NCBI RefSeq assembly: GCF_958295425.1
Contig: NC_081146.1
Location: 13,884,131-13,948,130, forward strand
Length of the DNA: 64,000 nt
DNA from: Solea solea
Lineage: Eukaryota; Chordata; Actinopteri; Pleuronectiformes; Soleidae
Reading direction: 5' to 3'
Part shown: piece after piece, positions 23,291 to 37,402 of the stretch
Layout of the letters: each line of letters starts with the position of its first letter
Position numbering within the stretch: position 1 is the stretch's first letter
Position numbers and translations under genes: made by a program
The notes under the pieces: model-generated
The model's input: the letters and a program-made list of their open reading frames with translations, nothing else
Told to the model about the DNA's origin: nothing
Database searches by the model: none

Positions 23291-24097
23291 AGGTTAAGCT
23301 CAAGTCAGAGAATAAATTACATCCTTGTGTTCTTGCACACAGCGCTGGAAAGTGAGTTTTTATCACAGGAGTCTCACAGGATACACAACCAGGATGCATG
23401 TTAATACCAGATGTGAACAATCGTACTTAGGGTTGTCGAGTTGTAATGGGACCTCTGAGGACAGATGTTAACACTCAGGCCATGTGACTTAAAGAAGGGA
23501 GAAACTTGACTAATTATCGACAGGTTTTGTGAGAAAAGGCTGCTTTTAGTATGGCAGAATGGGCTGAGCAACTTGTTTCTTATGCACACAGAGCATGACT
23601 CACTGAATCTACATATCTCATAGAGCAAGAGACCCACAGAAAAAGGCTGACATACACAGTTTGAAGACATGTTCTAACATGTCATCAAACAGCGTGTGTC
23701 TGTGTGTTTGCACCATGGGATGCATAGATCATAGTTTTGTCCTTGGAAATAGAAACAATTACTTTTGTTTTTAACCAGAGGACACCTCACACAGTTAAAA
23801 GTAAAAAAAAAGGTAAATATTTTTTTCTTTTTACTAAACTTCCCTCTCAGCTCTTCTTGTTGCTGCTCCTTAAATTGTCTTTTTTTAATCTTTGTCTTTC
23901 ATGTGCTGTAGCCGTTTACTGGTATTTACTTTCAGGCGTCTTATCTGTCATCCTGTCAGTATGGTGTCACAAGCAAACTGTTTTAAATTCCCAATGCTCC
24001 ACAACATTGCCCTCTACATATGCCACCTGCCACAGAAAACATTCCACAGTAACACCAAAACAACCAACAGTTATATAAATAAACAAACACACACACA

Positions 24098-24145
24098 AAC
24101 ATACATATATATATATACACACACATATATACACATATATACATG
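24098..24145. repeat. TA/CA compound microsatellite
   Basis: Alternating ATATAT and ACACAC blocks include CATATATATATATACACACA. No other feature is present. Confidence 0.9.
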
Positions 24146-24264
24146 TACAACACCAATACGACAAACCAATGTAAACACCAAAACTAAAACAACAGCTTTA
24201 AGAAAAGTTATAGAAGGCTGTCAGAAGATTACGTTCAGATTACCAGGATCATGTGTAATTCTTT

Positions 24265-24440
24265 AACGGTTATGTGGACACAGAAACGTGATTGTCAATT
24301 CCAATTGTCAGATTAGATTCGTGTCATTTCAGTATGTGGTCCTAAATCCAATCCGATGTGTGGCCATGCAACATGAATGAAAACTATCATATCTGAATCC
24401 AATAGATTTTGGGGCCTATACGCATGCACTGAGCAATGAC
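24265..24440. repeat. Fragment of a MITE-type dispersed repeat
   Basis: The segment includes TATGTGGTCCTAAATCCAAT, GTGTGGCCATGCAACATGAA and CCAATAGATTTTGGGGCC before a GCATGCACTGAGCAATGAC end. I recognise the pattern from fish genomes but cannot define termini. Confidence 0.45.
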
Positions 24441-24499
24441 ATCATCAACCTGCACCAGATCAAGCAACAATGGCTGCCCTTTACAAGTTCTGAACTGGC

Positions 24500-24645
24500 T
24501 TCTGAAAACTAAAAGTGAAGAAGTCTCTTTCGTGAAAGGGGAAATGTCTTCAACTTCCCCTACAGCTAACTCTGTAAGATTATCTACAACCTGGATGACT
24601 AAGAAGCTTCACAGACATCAACATCAAGTTGTTCCTGATGGCTAT
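24500..24645 (+). repeat. Dispersed repeat related to 38405-38590
   Basis: GTGAAAGGGGAAATGTCTTC, then CAACCTGGATGACTAAGAAG and CTTCACAGACATC, parallel GTGAAAGGTCTTC, GACCTGGATGAATGAGAATC and TGCACAGAC in the other copy. It resembles the noncoding tail of a fish retroelement, possibly Penelope-like; that name is tentative. Confidence 0.55.
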
Positions 24646-27190
24646 GCTGGCAGCATGTGAATGGGTGTGATTGATAGAAAAAAGCAGTGCATATAATTGC
24701 TGTATGGGTGACTGGTGAAACTGTGGCATTGAAGAAAAATAAAATCAAGTTCGAAATATATTCAAAACACCCCCACCCCCGATACTCCACACAGTTTTCA
24801 TTATTTTAGTAACAATTTTAATAATTGTTACTTTATTAAGAGTGCTGCAAGCATTCAAGTATTCATAACACACAGCACTCAGTAGAGTAGGAGGAAATGA
24901 GCACTACCTGAAACGGGAAATCACAGACAACAGGAGAAAGCTCCAACAGCCTTTATCTAAAATGTAGTAATGCAACCGATGCCTAGTCTTACATCGAGTG
25001 CAGCACTCTTTTTATTTACAATGTTACACATATGAGAGGACATGTTCAGCGCACCCTGGTGCACACAGATATTTATAAGCCAGCCTTGACCCCCAAAATA
25101 CACTTGCTTTGCGTCTCTGGAGCTGACAAGCATCAACTCGAATCAATGTGTCGAAGTACACTGGTTTGCGTAACAGCTGTGATTCGGGTCCGCCCAGTTG
25201 CGGATGGTCGGAGTGGATACGCAGCATTCCTATTTCTGGTGGATGCTGCAGCAGAGCCGCATAAATTCTGCAGAATTTAGCACAGGCGGGAGATGACGCC
25301 GGGTAATAAATCGTACTTTTCAGAACAAAACATCCCGTGTTGACACCACATCGTATTTCACTTTAATACACCACAGAAAGAATCCTCGCAAGTCCAGTGT
25401 GCTCCCGTTACTTCGGTCGGATGACGCATGTGGCTAATAACGTGGCTGTAGACATAGACTCAATATTCAAAATGTTTCTAGATGTAGACCTAACTGTACC
25501 AAAATGTATTGTATTGATGAATTTGTGTTTTGTGTTGCTTTTGGTGACTGTGTTTTTGCCTCTTCTTTGTAGTGTAATGTTGCCAAATTAATTTGACTAA
25601 TACTTTCTGAGGGAATTATAATGACACAGCACATAAAAGGATGAGATATTCAAAGAAATAAATAAAAAAAGGAATTGTCAGTTTGTTCCTATCTGCAAGG
25701 AAAACTGATGGAATAATGGATAATGTGCAAGTCAAAAAGGTATCTATGTCACAGTTATCTTTAGTTCTGTTGACTACAGTGACACACATTCACACATAAG
25801 ATACAAAATGTACATTTTTTAGTGAAAGTTGTCTTGTATGTTATTTTAATCAGACAATTATTGTTTGTTCCCTCACAAAGCAAAGCTTGTTTGTCAAGGG
25901 GCAATGACATATACAACCTGAAGCACGGGAAGAGACAATTTAAGATCAAAGAGTTAGAGGGAACAGTTACTCAAGGACATATTCAGTAATTTCCATCGTT
26001 TTCAAAACATTTCTCTAAGCAAATGTGTTTGTGTGTGTGTGTTTGTGTGAGCATTAGCATGTGCATCAGCTGTCCCCCTGTAGGCCTTTCATGTCACCCA
26101 ACACCAGGGGCTCGTGGCTGTGGCCACGGGTGGTCCACTATGTGAGAACTGGTTCCTGCAGGGGGTGTGAAGAGACCCCCTGATGCTATCAAAAATACGT
26201 ATACCACAGGGAAACAAACACACAAACAAGCACGAGTATGTGCGGTCAAACACACATGCTGTACAGAGCTGCAAATTACACTCAGCCAACATTGTTGTCG
26301 TTTTCTAGGTACACACTTGTTCCTTTTAAAACGAAGGAAAAAAAGAACAATTTATTGCCCATATCACTGATAACTTGAGTTCACAGAATGACCAAATGAT
26401 CTCATCAAAAATCATACTCTGATGAATAAGTGGGAATTCAGTTTTTAGAGGGGGCCGGGGGACAGCTGACACATTTGAAGGGATATTAAAAGATCATTTA
26501 CTGACCATTATCACTGGGTAGAATATTTTAGCAGAAATGAAATTGCTCTATTTGGACTGCGTCTGTCTGCTGGCTGCGTGACAGATAGTGTGACTCAACA
26601 CGTTTCCATGCATAGTCAAGTCCAGCTACGGTTGTAGTGGTTGTAAAAACGCAGCTATGGTTGTAGCTCAACTACACAATATATGAATGTAGTGTTTTGG
26701 ACAACATTAAGCCAGGAGGCAAAGTGTTGGAATTAGGCAGTTTCTGGTTGAGTTTGCAGCTATGTTCCTCCGTGAACTTAAAAATATTAAATTATTTAAG
26801 CCGTCAGAGTACAAAATCAGTCTCCTCATCAGCCCAACAAATATACTGGCATGGATTTCTTTCATATTTTTGTTGCTGTTATGTCTTATACTTCTGTGCA
26901 TCTGCTTCCTCTGTTATTTCCAGGTTTAAGCCGGGGGTGGGAACTGTGGCCCATGTGCTGAGACTTTGAGAAATTCAATTTAGTCATTTCAGTCAGACGA
27001 ACATGTTTACATGTATTTTTAAAGTGTGGTTTTAGTTGGACTAACACAATCATTCAGGTTTTTTTCTAATGTCATGTGTTGCCAAGGAATGTTGGACTGA
27101 AGCTGAGAATTTGTAATGTTCATAAAATGGCTCTGACTCCAAATAAACAATCTCACCGACGAGAACTCACATAGAAGCATATATTTGACA

Positions 27191-27477
27191 TTAGTTTTAT
27201 TAAGTAACATTGTATATTGTTACGGTAATAAGTAGGAACTGTAATAAGTCCAGTCTGTCCTCCTATGCGGTTACCTGGGATGTCCCATCTCTCCTGCTAC
27301 AGTTTTAACAGTGTTGCTGTTGTACTGATAATGTCTATATTCTTAATATAGATAATATACATTTTCAGTAATATTATTTATTCCCTTGGTCTCTCTCTGT
27401 GAGTCACACAGTACATTCCCCAACATTGGATACTACTCATTACAGAAACAAAATATAATGTTACTTAATAAAACTAA
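27191..27477. repeat. Perfect 21-bp inverted repeat, 245-bp spacer
   Basis: TTAGTTTTATTAAGTAACATT at 27191-27211 and its exact complement at 27457-27477 face each other. Flanking bases also agree loosely (CA next to the left arm, CATT after the right arm). It may be a small nonautonomous element of about 290 bp, but no target duplication is clear. Confidence 0.8.
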
Positions 27478-28211
27478 CATTATTATGCTTAAAAGAGTAA
27501 AAGCTTTGGTTAAATTAATTATTTTACCAAAATAAAACAAGCTTGACATGGTCAGTTCAACACCATTTGACAATCTGCAAAGCCACAATAAATGCACAAA
27601 TACAATAATGGAGTCTGAGACCAAGACTACCCATTATTGATGATAATTGAAGTCTTGATACTCTCAAAGTAGACTGGTTAAGACAAATGGGTCATTAATT
27701 TAGTGAGATGTGACCAGAAAGGAAAGGAAAGGAAAGGGTAGGACAATTGATCTGAGTTAAAAAAAAAAAAAAACGAAGAGAAAAAACGAGGGAACAGGGA
27801 AAGCTGTAAGAGAGAGGGAGAGAAAGCAATGTGAGGGAAGACGAACAACAAAGTGAAGGACAGAACCAGCATGGGGAGTAAGGTGGGAGTCAAGTGATGG
27901 AATAGATTTAGACAGGAAAACAGACTAACACCAGAGCAAAAGTGGGGCAGTTGCATTGTGTTTGGATTTCCATTTCAGCTTGTCTCATTGTTCACATTTC
28001 ACCAGGCTCTGCAGTAAATTCAAGAACAACTAAGGAAGAGAGTGGTTACAACAATTACCAGAAAGGGAAACTGATGAAGAGACATGTGGCCACATATTGA
28101 GATTGAATCAAGACACATTTTATTAATTTATAACTGCTGTTTCCTTTCATTTTCTTTCTGACACTTTTCAGTCGGACTCCTCAGGCTTTCATTAGTCTCC
28201 TTTGTTTAAGT

Positions 28212-28227
28212 CCCCCCCCCCCCCCCC
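28212..28227. repeat. Poly-C run of 16
   Basis: An uninterrupted run of 16 C is flanked by AAGT and TGTTTT. Such homopolymers are unstable and error-prone in sequencing, so the exact length is uncertain. Confidence 0.9.
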
Positions 28228-29934
28228 TGTTTTAAAGGTAATGAGTTGTGTTGATCACAACATTGATGTAAGGCTCAAGTTAATTACAGGTAAAGTAACC
28301 AATTAATTGTGATGTGTGTGTTGAGTGGATGTGCATGTTGTGTGTGTTTAAGGGCTGTGTGGGTTATTAACGACAGAAGGCTGGTACCTGAGAGAATGAA
28401 ATGAGTTCACCTTTCCCTCGCTTTGATAGACTATGATATGGGACAAATTTAAATGAACTGACTTTGAATCATAAGTCAATTTCATAATTAATGTGTTAAA
28501 TATGTTGCCTGTTCAGGTATCCGGGTTCAATATGGGGGGAAAAAAGCTGTTTCTCTGTTGAGACAACTGCTTTTGGAAATGACTTTAGAATGTCTGTTCT
28601 TTGTTTATCTCATTTGATGATAAGAAGTCAAACAAAGTTTGACAGAAGACACCATTTTTAACAGCCTTACATGACTAATAAAAAGTCAGCCGTCTGCTAG
28701 ATGTGTAACTCTTTGTCATTTCAGTTTTATAAAGCAAAACAATCATATTTCCTTCACATGACCTGCTGTTTGTTTTCTTCAATCAACTCCACCTGTGTTT
28801 GTATTCTCCAAATAAGGAATGGATGGAAAGAGAGTGTCACACTCAAAGATGCATTAGTTAGTGTGTCACCTACAACCAAACTGAATGTTTGATCATCTAT
28901 CATTTGCTGATCTAATGCAGTCATCCCTGCTCAGAAACGCACATGAGTGAAAGATGCCACATGGCAGAAAACTTTAATCTCCGCAGGTATCTAAAGGGCT
29001 TTGGTTGTATGGCACTGCCAAAAAGCTGAAAGGGTTCAAACAAGGGACTGTGTAGATTAAACGGCCCAATTAATCTCTCCCTCTCCAGCCGTGCGAGCTC
29101 CAAGTCTAGACTTCAAAGTAGACACAAAACCTGAGGACTTGAGCCACTTGTAGATGTGTGTGTGTGTGTGTGTGTGTATCTCATGACTCACTGAGGCTTA
29201 TGGAAACAAACCTGTAGACATGTAGTCTGTTGTAAGTAAGACTGGAGTGACAGGTTATGAACCAGGACGCAAAGGCTTACTTTTAGGATACATTTTGAAA
29301 TCAGAGGAAAAAATAATAATAAATAAATTAACATGTATTTAGCGCAGGAACATGGCAGAGTGAGAAATGAGACCTGGTGCAAGGAGAGAGATGTATTTCA
29401 ACATGTCTTGTTTTAAAGGAAAAGTATGTCAGTGGTGTGTGTGTGTGTGTGTGAGTGGGGGGCTGGGGGTGTCTAAATTTTTAATTATGACGAGCTATCA
29501 GACAAGAGGAAAAGGGGAAAAACAAGAAAGTAGAAGAAAGTCCAAGATTCACAAAGAAAAGAACAAAGAAAGCTACACTAATATAAGATACGATATGACT
29601 CATACATGACACTTCCTTCTCTTGTCACTGAACAAAGTGTAATATGCAAATAAATATATACTTATAATAAAATCATAAAGGGTGAATAACCTTTCCCCTC
29701 CAGAAGGATCTGAGTTTAAACACATGAGCTCTCATAGTACCGGAGAACACTGTTTCTTTGAGTGGACACACATTCAAAATATGTATTACTAGGCTATCAC
29801 AGCATTGAAGACGATATAATATTTTTTTCCAATTTTTGTTGATTTTTTTTTGGCTCACAGTCAAAATATAGGAGGAGGTGGGTATGTAAACAACAGAGCG
29901 GTGCTGTGCTTCACAGCTTTGGAAGGGGATTGTA

Positions 29935-29936
<2 letters not shown>

Positions 29937-30024
<88 letters not shown>
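29937..30024. repeat. Long CA microsatellite, about 43 units
   Basis: This is a CA run of about 87 bp with a single CG step near 29983, the longest simple repeat in the window. It produces long Thr/His and Cys/Val open frames that are not genes. Confidence 0.96.
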
Positions 30025-30026
<2 letters not shown>

Positions 30027-33000
30027 GGCATTTTAGGAGGAAAAAGTAAAAGCCAAATGTGAGTCAGAGGACTCACATTTGTGTGTGTGTTGCCAAAGAG
30101 ACAAAAACAAAGCCAGTGAACCGAGCACATGGTCCAAGTGTAAACCTAAGTGTCTTACTGCCACCTATTGACTACATCTGTAACTGCTCTCCCCTCCCCC
30201 ACTCTGTTGTTGAGGAGCAAAACACAATAATAATATAAACTCATCTCTATTTGAAAGGGCAGATGCAAAGAAGGGAATTAAAAAAATTAATTTTTGAATC
30301 TCTCCCCCCCCCACACACACACACACACACCTACACAGACAGACAATTGTCCAATGCATTTCAGAGCTATGTTGCTTCTTTTGAGCTGTTTTTATTCACT
30401 TTCATATACAGCCTTGGCCTTCATGTGTTGGAAAACAACTTTTATTATTGTTGTTCAGACCAATTCTTCTATGTCTTTCATATTGAAATGTAGTATAGAA
30501 ATGACAGACTGTCGCAACCGTCTCATATATCAAAGTAAATACTGTGCAAGTCCAGCTGTGAGCTGCAACAGCAGCACTTCAGTAGCAAACACATCAGGAA
30601 ACAGCTGCAAAACTTTGCATTCAGTGTAACAGAAATATGTATTGTCACTTAATATAAATATAGTAGTAAACATAGTAAAATAGCTGGGCTACTATAATAA
30701 TACAAAAAAAGAATGTTAGTTGAGGGTATTAACCCATTTTTAAATAGTGCAATAAAGTAGGAGAGATGTAGACACAAGTTCACAGAGGACAGAGCAGATG
30801 GCGTCTGCTGGACTTACACACCCTTGTGCACACACACACACACACACACACACTCTGGTGACATAATAGCACCATGCCAGGTGTGCAGTTGGTGGCCTGC
30901 AGTCTGACTCCGACTGTGAGCTGTGCGTGTGTGCGAGCGCTTGTGTGTATGTGTGTATCCCGTGCTCTCTTTTGTGAGAAAGGGGCCCCCTATTCACCGC
31001 TCTCCGCTGCCAGCTTGGCACTAAATCACAGGACAAGACGATACATGCACACACGCACGCACAAACGCACACGTGCGTGCACACACACCCGCCCTCTGTT
31101 GTGTTTCTGTCTAGCCTGTGAAGAGAGTGAAAAGTCAAACAGGAAGGCAGAGCCGAGAAAGCAAATGAAGGAAGACCGTACTTAAGAGCAAAAGACAAAG
31201 AAAACATTAATATGTTAGAAGAATGGAGACCGAAAAAGAAAAGAACTGCTGACTCCTCATCTTTTTTGATTCGGTGGCCTAAACAATGAACTCTCTGACT
31301 CACTCTCTCTCTCTCTCTATCTCTCTCTCTCCTACACACACACACACACAAGTATAGAGAGAGACACATGTAATAATGAGCAGACTACAAACACAAGTCC
31401 TTAGTGACTTGATGACTATGTAATTAATGCACACCACCCATTCAACAATGGTAGCTAAGGTACCTGGTGAGGATTATAATATGATGCAAAGAAAAAAGCG
31501 CACAAGGGAAGAATCACACAGAGCTGTAATCTTTCAGACTCGTTAATATCCTCTGTTGATTTGTTGTTTCATATAATCACGGTGCCAGCATGTCTTCACT
31601 TACAGACCACTGATTTAATTGTTTTCAAGTTGCAACTTCCTCTCACACAACTGTCACTCGCTCAGGTGTGTGTGTGTGTAATTCAACTCAAGCGGAAAAG
31701 GATAATCACCAAACCAACGCGCATTACGCATACGGTGTTGAAAATAAAACTGAATAATGGAGAATCTCTCAGTGCCAGACACACACGCAGCAAAGAAAAT
31801 GTATTTGGAGCTTTTTTTGCCAAACACATCAAACACTTTATGCCGATCTTTGAAAACACCGTTCTTCTGAGTTGTGTCTTGAGCGAACATTTAAAAGTCA
31901 AACGTAAAATGGGCTATCAAAATAACTTTTGACACGCAGTCCCCGAGCTGCGTTGTCTGTCATTTTGGCAGACACATACTGACCCGCATGTGACCCCATA
32001 AAGAAACACACACAAACCTCCCGGCTCAGAAGACACACATACAATAAGTGAGCGTCTGTGGGAGTTGAGCTGTTGCACATTGACAGTAAATTTTCTCACC
32101 ACTTTTTTGTTGTATATATATAGATAATAACGTAATAATTCATAAGTGCATAAGTGATTCCATACCAAATGATAACAAGATTAACAATGTAAGAAAACAG
32201 ATTTATTGGCCTCAAAATATCATAATATTTGTGAAACAGTGATTTTGTCTTGGTTCTCATATATCTTCTATGGTAGTGTGAGTGTCATGTTGCACATGAG
32301 ACTGTCCAGTGCAAATGAAATCACTCATCACTCCTGACACTGTGGTTCTAGAGACATCAAACTCTGGGGAGTAAGTTCAGTGGCTACACAGATGCCAGTT
32401 TTTTTTAAAAAAAGTGTCTCTGAATCCTGAGCTATTTCTCAGTCCTGAAAAGCACATGAGAAGAAACTTCTGTCTGGGTGAAACACATCAGTAAGTTATC
32501 GGCCTGGGGGGAGACTCAGAAAATCTATGTGTAGCTTCTCCATGAAAGCGTTTCCCAGTGGATAATGAATTTGACTGCCTCCTCACACACAGGACATTTG
32601 TGTTAGTGCTTGCTTGCTCAGCAGTTTTTCAAAAGTCTTTCCACGAGATGGCACTTTGATGGTGGTGACTTAACTATGATCAATGTGCGCCTATCGATAT
32701 TTAGTCTCTCTGCTCCTCTGCTTCCATCTCTGTTGCCAAATTTCAATCAATGGGAGACAAATTAGAGGCAGGCTTTCCGTTTAATCTTATAACCTCCATC
32801 TATTTAACTTGACTGCATTTAAAACATATGCTGCTGAATGTGTATACAGATACAGATGTGTCTCTATACAGTATGTGCACTTCAGTCTGCAGAGGAAATA
32901 CTTCATGTTATTGATAGCTAACAAACAGAAACCCTCTCACATCTGCTTTAACACGTCAATCTGTTTCCTGCCTCGCACAGACTCGCTATCACCGACGGGC

Positions 33001-34067
33001 TCATTTGCTCGTTCTTGTTATCTAATCTAAGGCGTCATTTAAACACACCTAGTAAACTTAAATTGGAACGGCCAACCTGGCGGAACTGGTGTGGAGAGGA
33101 TCATCCCTGGCAAACTTTGTCAGCCATGACTGCCCCATGTGTCACATGGCTGCGGCAGCAGAGGTAAACAGGAGCTGACACCTGTCACAGATGTTGGAGC
33201 GAGCCAACAAGCAAGCCCACATATCTGTCCATCTATGGCGATCCGTCATATGTCATCCAGCTGGAGCAAGGACTAAGGATTGTCATTTCAGCTAATATCT
33301 ATGTTCGACACTGATGCCATCAGTCATGTGGAAACAATAGGAAAAGCAGTCTATGAATATTAGTATGTGTGTGTGTGTATACATATGCATTTGATGTATG
33401 AGGTTATCATATGAAAGGGACTTGTGCAATATAATTTCTTTTGGCTTTGTTTGGAATCTTATGAATCAAAGTCATTTACCAGCACTCACTGCAGCCCCTC
33501 CCAGAAAACATTAAAGCTGTGTAGCGACTGTTAAGATGCATGTTGCACACTGATGTGGCGTGTCATGTAGGGACGATTGCAGCCCGTCTCCAGCTATGAA
33601 GCGTCATATCCTCTTTTAGACGGGGCCATTTCAAAAAACACCTCGCTGACAGTTTAAAATGACACGGTGACAGCGACACAGTGGGGGTTTGAAGACTCGA
33701 CGAAAATAGAGTTTGCACTCGTTCACAGCTCTGGCACCTCGCGGCCTCGTCTACTGTCGGGCCTTACTGGAGGGCGGGTAGCGCCACATTTACAACACGA
33801 GGGATGTCTGTACGTTCCGATGTCGACAGCCTTTTTGAAGATGCTTTCAATGGGAGAAGACGAACCAGCATATGTACGTTTAAAGCTTTATAATCACTTA
33901 AAGGACTCACACATTCCTGTGTGAGCTCAAACTTAAAGTGGTCCACTTGCAATAAGCTCTCTCAGGATAGCACAAAGTCTGAAGGGGGCCATGATCACTA
34001 GTTTGTTGGCAGACTTCTGATAGATGTCATGGAGAATTGTGCAATTTCCAGAACTGCTCAACCAGAT

Positions 34068-34345
34068 GATTATGGTAAATGGTTTGTATTTATATAGCGC
34101 TTTTCTAGTCTTGATGACCACTCAAAGCTGCTTTACACTACAGTTTTGCCATTCACCCTTTCACTCACACTTTCATACAGCGCATCGCACTCATCTTTCA
34201 TACTCACTCACAGCCGTCAGGAGCAACATGGGGTTAAGTGTCTTGCCCAAGGACACATCTCCATGTAGACTAACGGAGCCGGGATACGAACCCACAACCG
34301 CATTGTTTATTTCTTGGAGCCGCGTTACTCGGGATTTGAAATGAC
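34068..34345 (-). mobile_element. SINE-like element with LINE2-like tail
   Basis: Read on the minus strand it carries GGGTTCGTATCCCGGCTCC, which fits a tRNA-type B box (GGTTCGANNCC) at 34281-34293. CCTTGGGCAAGACACTTAAC follows, and then a tail that includes GCTTTGAGTGGTCATCAAGA and AGCGCTATATAAATACAAAC. GCGCTATATAAAT is the style of tail shared with fish LINE2-clade elements. The A box is poor and no secondary tRNA fold is intact, so it is not a functional tRNA. Confidence 0.72.
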
Positions 34346-35339
34346 TCGTCTTATCTGATGAGCGTTTGTGCCCAAAACTGTAGAAACATGTCAAAGAAAG
34401 ATCTGCAAATTCATAAAAATAAAATCCTATCAAACAGAAAGTGGAAGTATAGACACAGACACACACAGTCCCTGTGTTGCTGGCAGACGACTCATGAGTG
34501 TTGGTTGTAGGTTTATATTCTCTACATTCTCACTCGGAGAGAACACTTCCCTATGTGAAATTGCTTACCCAGAAGAAGTTGATTAAATATTTTCTACTTT
34601 TGGCTGTTTTACATACACATATCTAAAGGATACACACAACTGAGAAAACACACGCAACCCAACCCACACATAATCACAGTTTACGAGTGTCTGGCACACA
34701 CACAAGCTTCACACATACACACAACCCTGTCATTCCCGATGACATTCCCAGCCCCCATTACCTGCATACATTAACAAACCTTTCTGATGTTCAAAATTAT
34801 CCATTCATACATTTGAATAATTCAGATTACTTTAAAAGCTGTTCACTCGCACACTTTATTTTTTTTTCCAGATGGAAAGGCAGCTATTTACCCAAAATCA
34901 AATTTGAATAAATCCCATAAATCCTTTCAAAGTTCCCCGAGATAAACCAATCAAATGAAGGCCCCCAATGAAGGCTGACTTGCCCAGTCAAAATTAACAT
35001 TCATACTCACAATCCTATTTTTTTTTTTTTTTTTCATTCAAAAGAAATCAAACAGCAAATCAAATTGCAGGGGCCTGTTTGTGGGGCTCAATTTGTTCGA
35101 GATAAGAAGAAGGTGAGAGAGAGACGGGGCCACTGCTGCACTGCCTAATGTAATTCCAAACATAACAAAAATATATGACAGAGTAAATAACACGACTTTG
35201 GTTCATAAAAGTGGCAGATGATTGTATTTGTATAACAAAGGAGAAATATATAATATGTGACAGGCGAAATTATATTAGACGGCCTATTCCCTATTATTCC
35301 TGAGATGAACCCTGCTTATCACACTCGCCAGTGACTGTG

Positions 35340-35340
<1 letters not shown>

Positions 35341-35386
<46 letters not shown>
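35341..35386. repeat. TG then GA microsatellite
   Basis: A TG run of about 17 units changes to GA at its right end. Confidence 0.93.
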
Positions 35387-37019
35387 ATTATATCATCTGA
35401 CTAGGATGGAAAACAGTTTGTCATAATGTTTATCTGGTGGCCATTAAACATTCATGTCTGAGTTTATGTGCGATGATAAAGTTGCAAAAGAGAAAGAAAA
35501 ATAAAGAAGGATTAAAAAAAAAAAATCCCTGTGAGCAGGGAATTTTTGATTTTTTACAGTTTCACTAAATTGAACACTGCATGACAAGAGCAGAGAGACA
35601 GTGAAACTTCACCGCTTTCCTCTCTCATAACCCATCTCTGCCTCCATCTTATTCCAACTGTCTGTAAATCATGACAGGCGGTAACCTCGAGCTTCCTCTT
35701 TCTCTGTTTTGAAAACAACTAACCGTCTCTGACACTCAAGCTTCCTGTGTTTTAACGAATCACACACACACACACACACACGCACGCACACCCTCTAAAC
35801 ATGACCTTGAAAGTGAAGTTTGTGCTTTGAATTCTACAAATACGTTCACAAACTGACTTGTTAAGGGATTAATCCAGTAATTCATTCATTCCCTGAGGCT
35901 GTAACTAACATTAACTCTCGGGAGGCTAATGCGAAGATTTTTAACGTGCAGTTTTCAGGGTAAATATTTACATTATGGGTTTGTTAATTGTGCATAGTAA
36001 TGGGAGTCACAAAACAAACTTTATATTAGGAGGTATACAACTCTCAAACAAGTGTAAAGGGCAGGTAAACCCTAACCCTGCAATGTCACCCACACACACC
36101 CACACAGACACACTTACACCTAAGTTCAAGCAGCTGGTTAGTGTGCCCTTTACTGCCCACCCCCGGGCACTGCAGTGGTGCGAATGCAGCTGTTTTGCAG
36201 AGCTCTGGAAGGGATTAAGGAAAAGCTATGACCTTGTCAAGGGTACGCAGTCACTTTTTTCATTACCCCCAATATGAATGAAACGGCACTCACTCCAACA
36301 TCCCAGACTTAATCATCTCTGTGAGATACTTCTTGCCAACAGAGGTGAGTATTTACCAAAAAAAATCATTTAGAGCACTCTCTAGCATCTGTACATCTGT
36401 TACGCCCTCACTCTTGACTTCAAGTTCAGTTTTGTGCTGATACCTGCATCAACAGCCAGTCTCTTGTGTATTTTGAATACAGTGGGCTGTCGGTCTGAAA
36501 ACAAAAACAGCATGGGGACCACGAGTCGTGCACATCATGACTTGTATTTAAGTATGTAAGAGAGTGTGTCCCCACTGCCTCAAAGCATCGCCCGTAATAG
36601 TTCTGTGAGAAGATCTCGGCTGTTGTCAAAACAGTGATGTGAAGTTGCTGCTGGAACATCTGCCTTTACATTGTTTGCCGACAGTCTTTGTTTTATTAAG
36701 GAGGTTCTTGAGGCACCGTGATGCACAATTGTCCAGTTGTTAAAGATGGAGCTGCCTTTCTTATTACAATGAGACACTTTCGCAAACCCATACATGCTAC
36801 TTGATGATTTTTTATAAAAGGAATGTCTCTAGCTAGAAAACTGAGTATCACCATGAACAGTGGAATAAGAAGACACTGATTTGAATCATGTCCATGAGCA
36901 AACAAACGGTAATACGATGAGACATTTGACCTTAGGTTGTTATTCTCTGAGCATCAAGATCCCAAACATAGCATCTGATGTTAAATTAGGCTAGCAGGTT
37001 ATATTAACATGATTATGCA

Positions 37020-37402
37020 TAGGGCTGCTCGATTATGGGAAAAAATAATATTCCTTTTTATTTGTGTCAAAAAATCCAATCACCACAGTTTCAAACGATT
37101 ACTCATTGACATAAACTTGAAACACATTGATTTTATTGTACCTAAAAAAGTGGTTTTGAACATGAAATTTTGAATGAAACCTTTGAATTTACCTTAAAAT
37201 AACTACAAAGTATTGTATTTTGTATATCTTTAACCCGGGGATTACACTGTTGTATTTTTTGCCACCATTACAACATTAAAAGCATTATTTTCAGAATAAA
37301 AGCCCCCATTCTGTAATAATCGCTTTGTTTCGAATATTTAGTTTTTTTAATTGTTTGGGGCCAAAATTGCAATTGAAACAAGTTTCGATGAATTATGCAT
37401 AT
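37020..37402. repeat. Dispersed repeat opening GGGCTGCTCGATTATGG
   Basis: The left end AGGGCTGCTCGATTATGGGA and the right part TAATCGCTTTGTTTCGAATA with CAAAATTGCAATTGAAACAA match a common fish repeat that starts GGGCTGCACGATTAT. The middle is decayed. It is noncoding. Confidence 0.6.

Noticed and set aside
29673..30130. Overlapping Cys/Val and Thr/His frames
   Set aside because: They are the six-frame translations of the 87-bp CA tract.
30740..31369. 209-codon open frame on the minus strand, the longest in the window
   Set aside because: It is read through CA, CG and CT microsatellites, giving runs of Cys-Val and Arg-Glu; low-complexity artefact.
34281..34293. B-box-like GGGTTCGTATCCC as a tRNA gene
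   Set aside because: There is no acceptor stem, D arm or anticodon arm around it; it is part of a SINE-like repeat.
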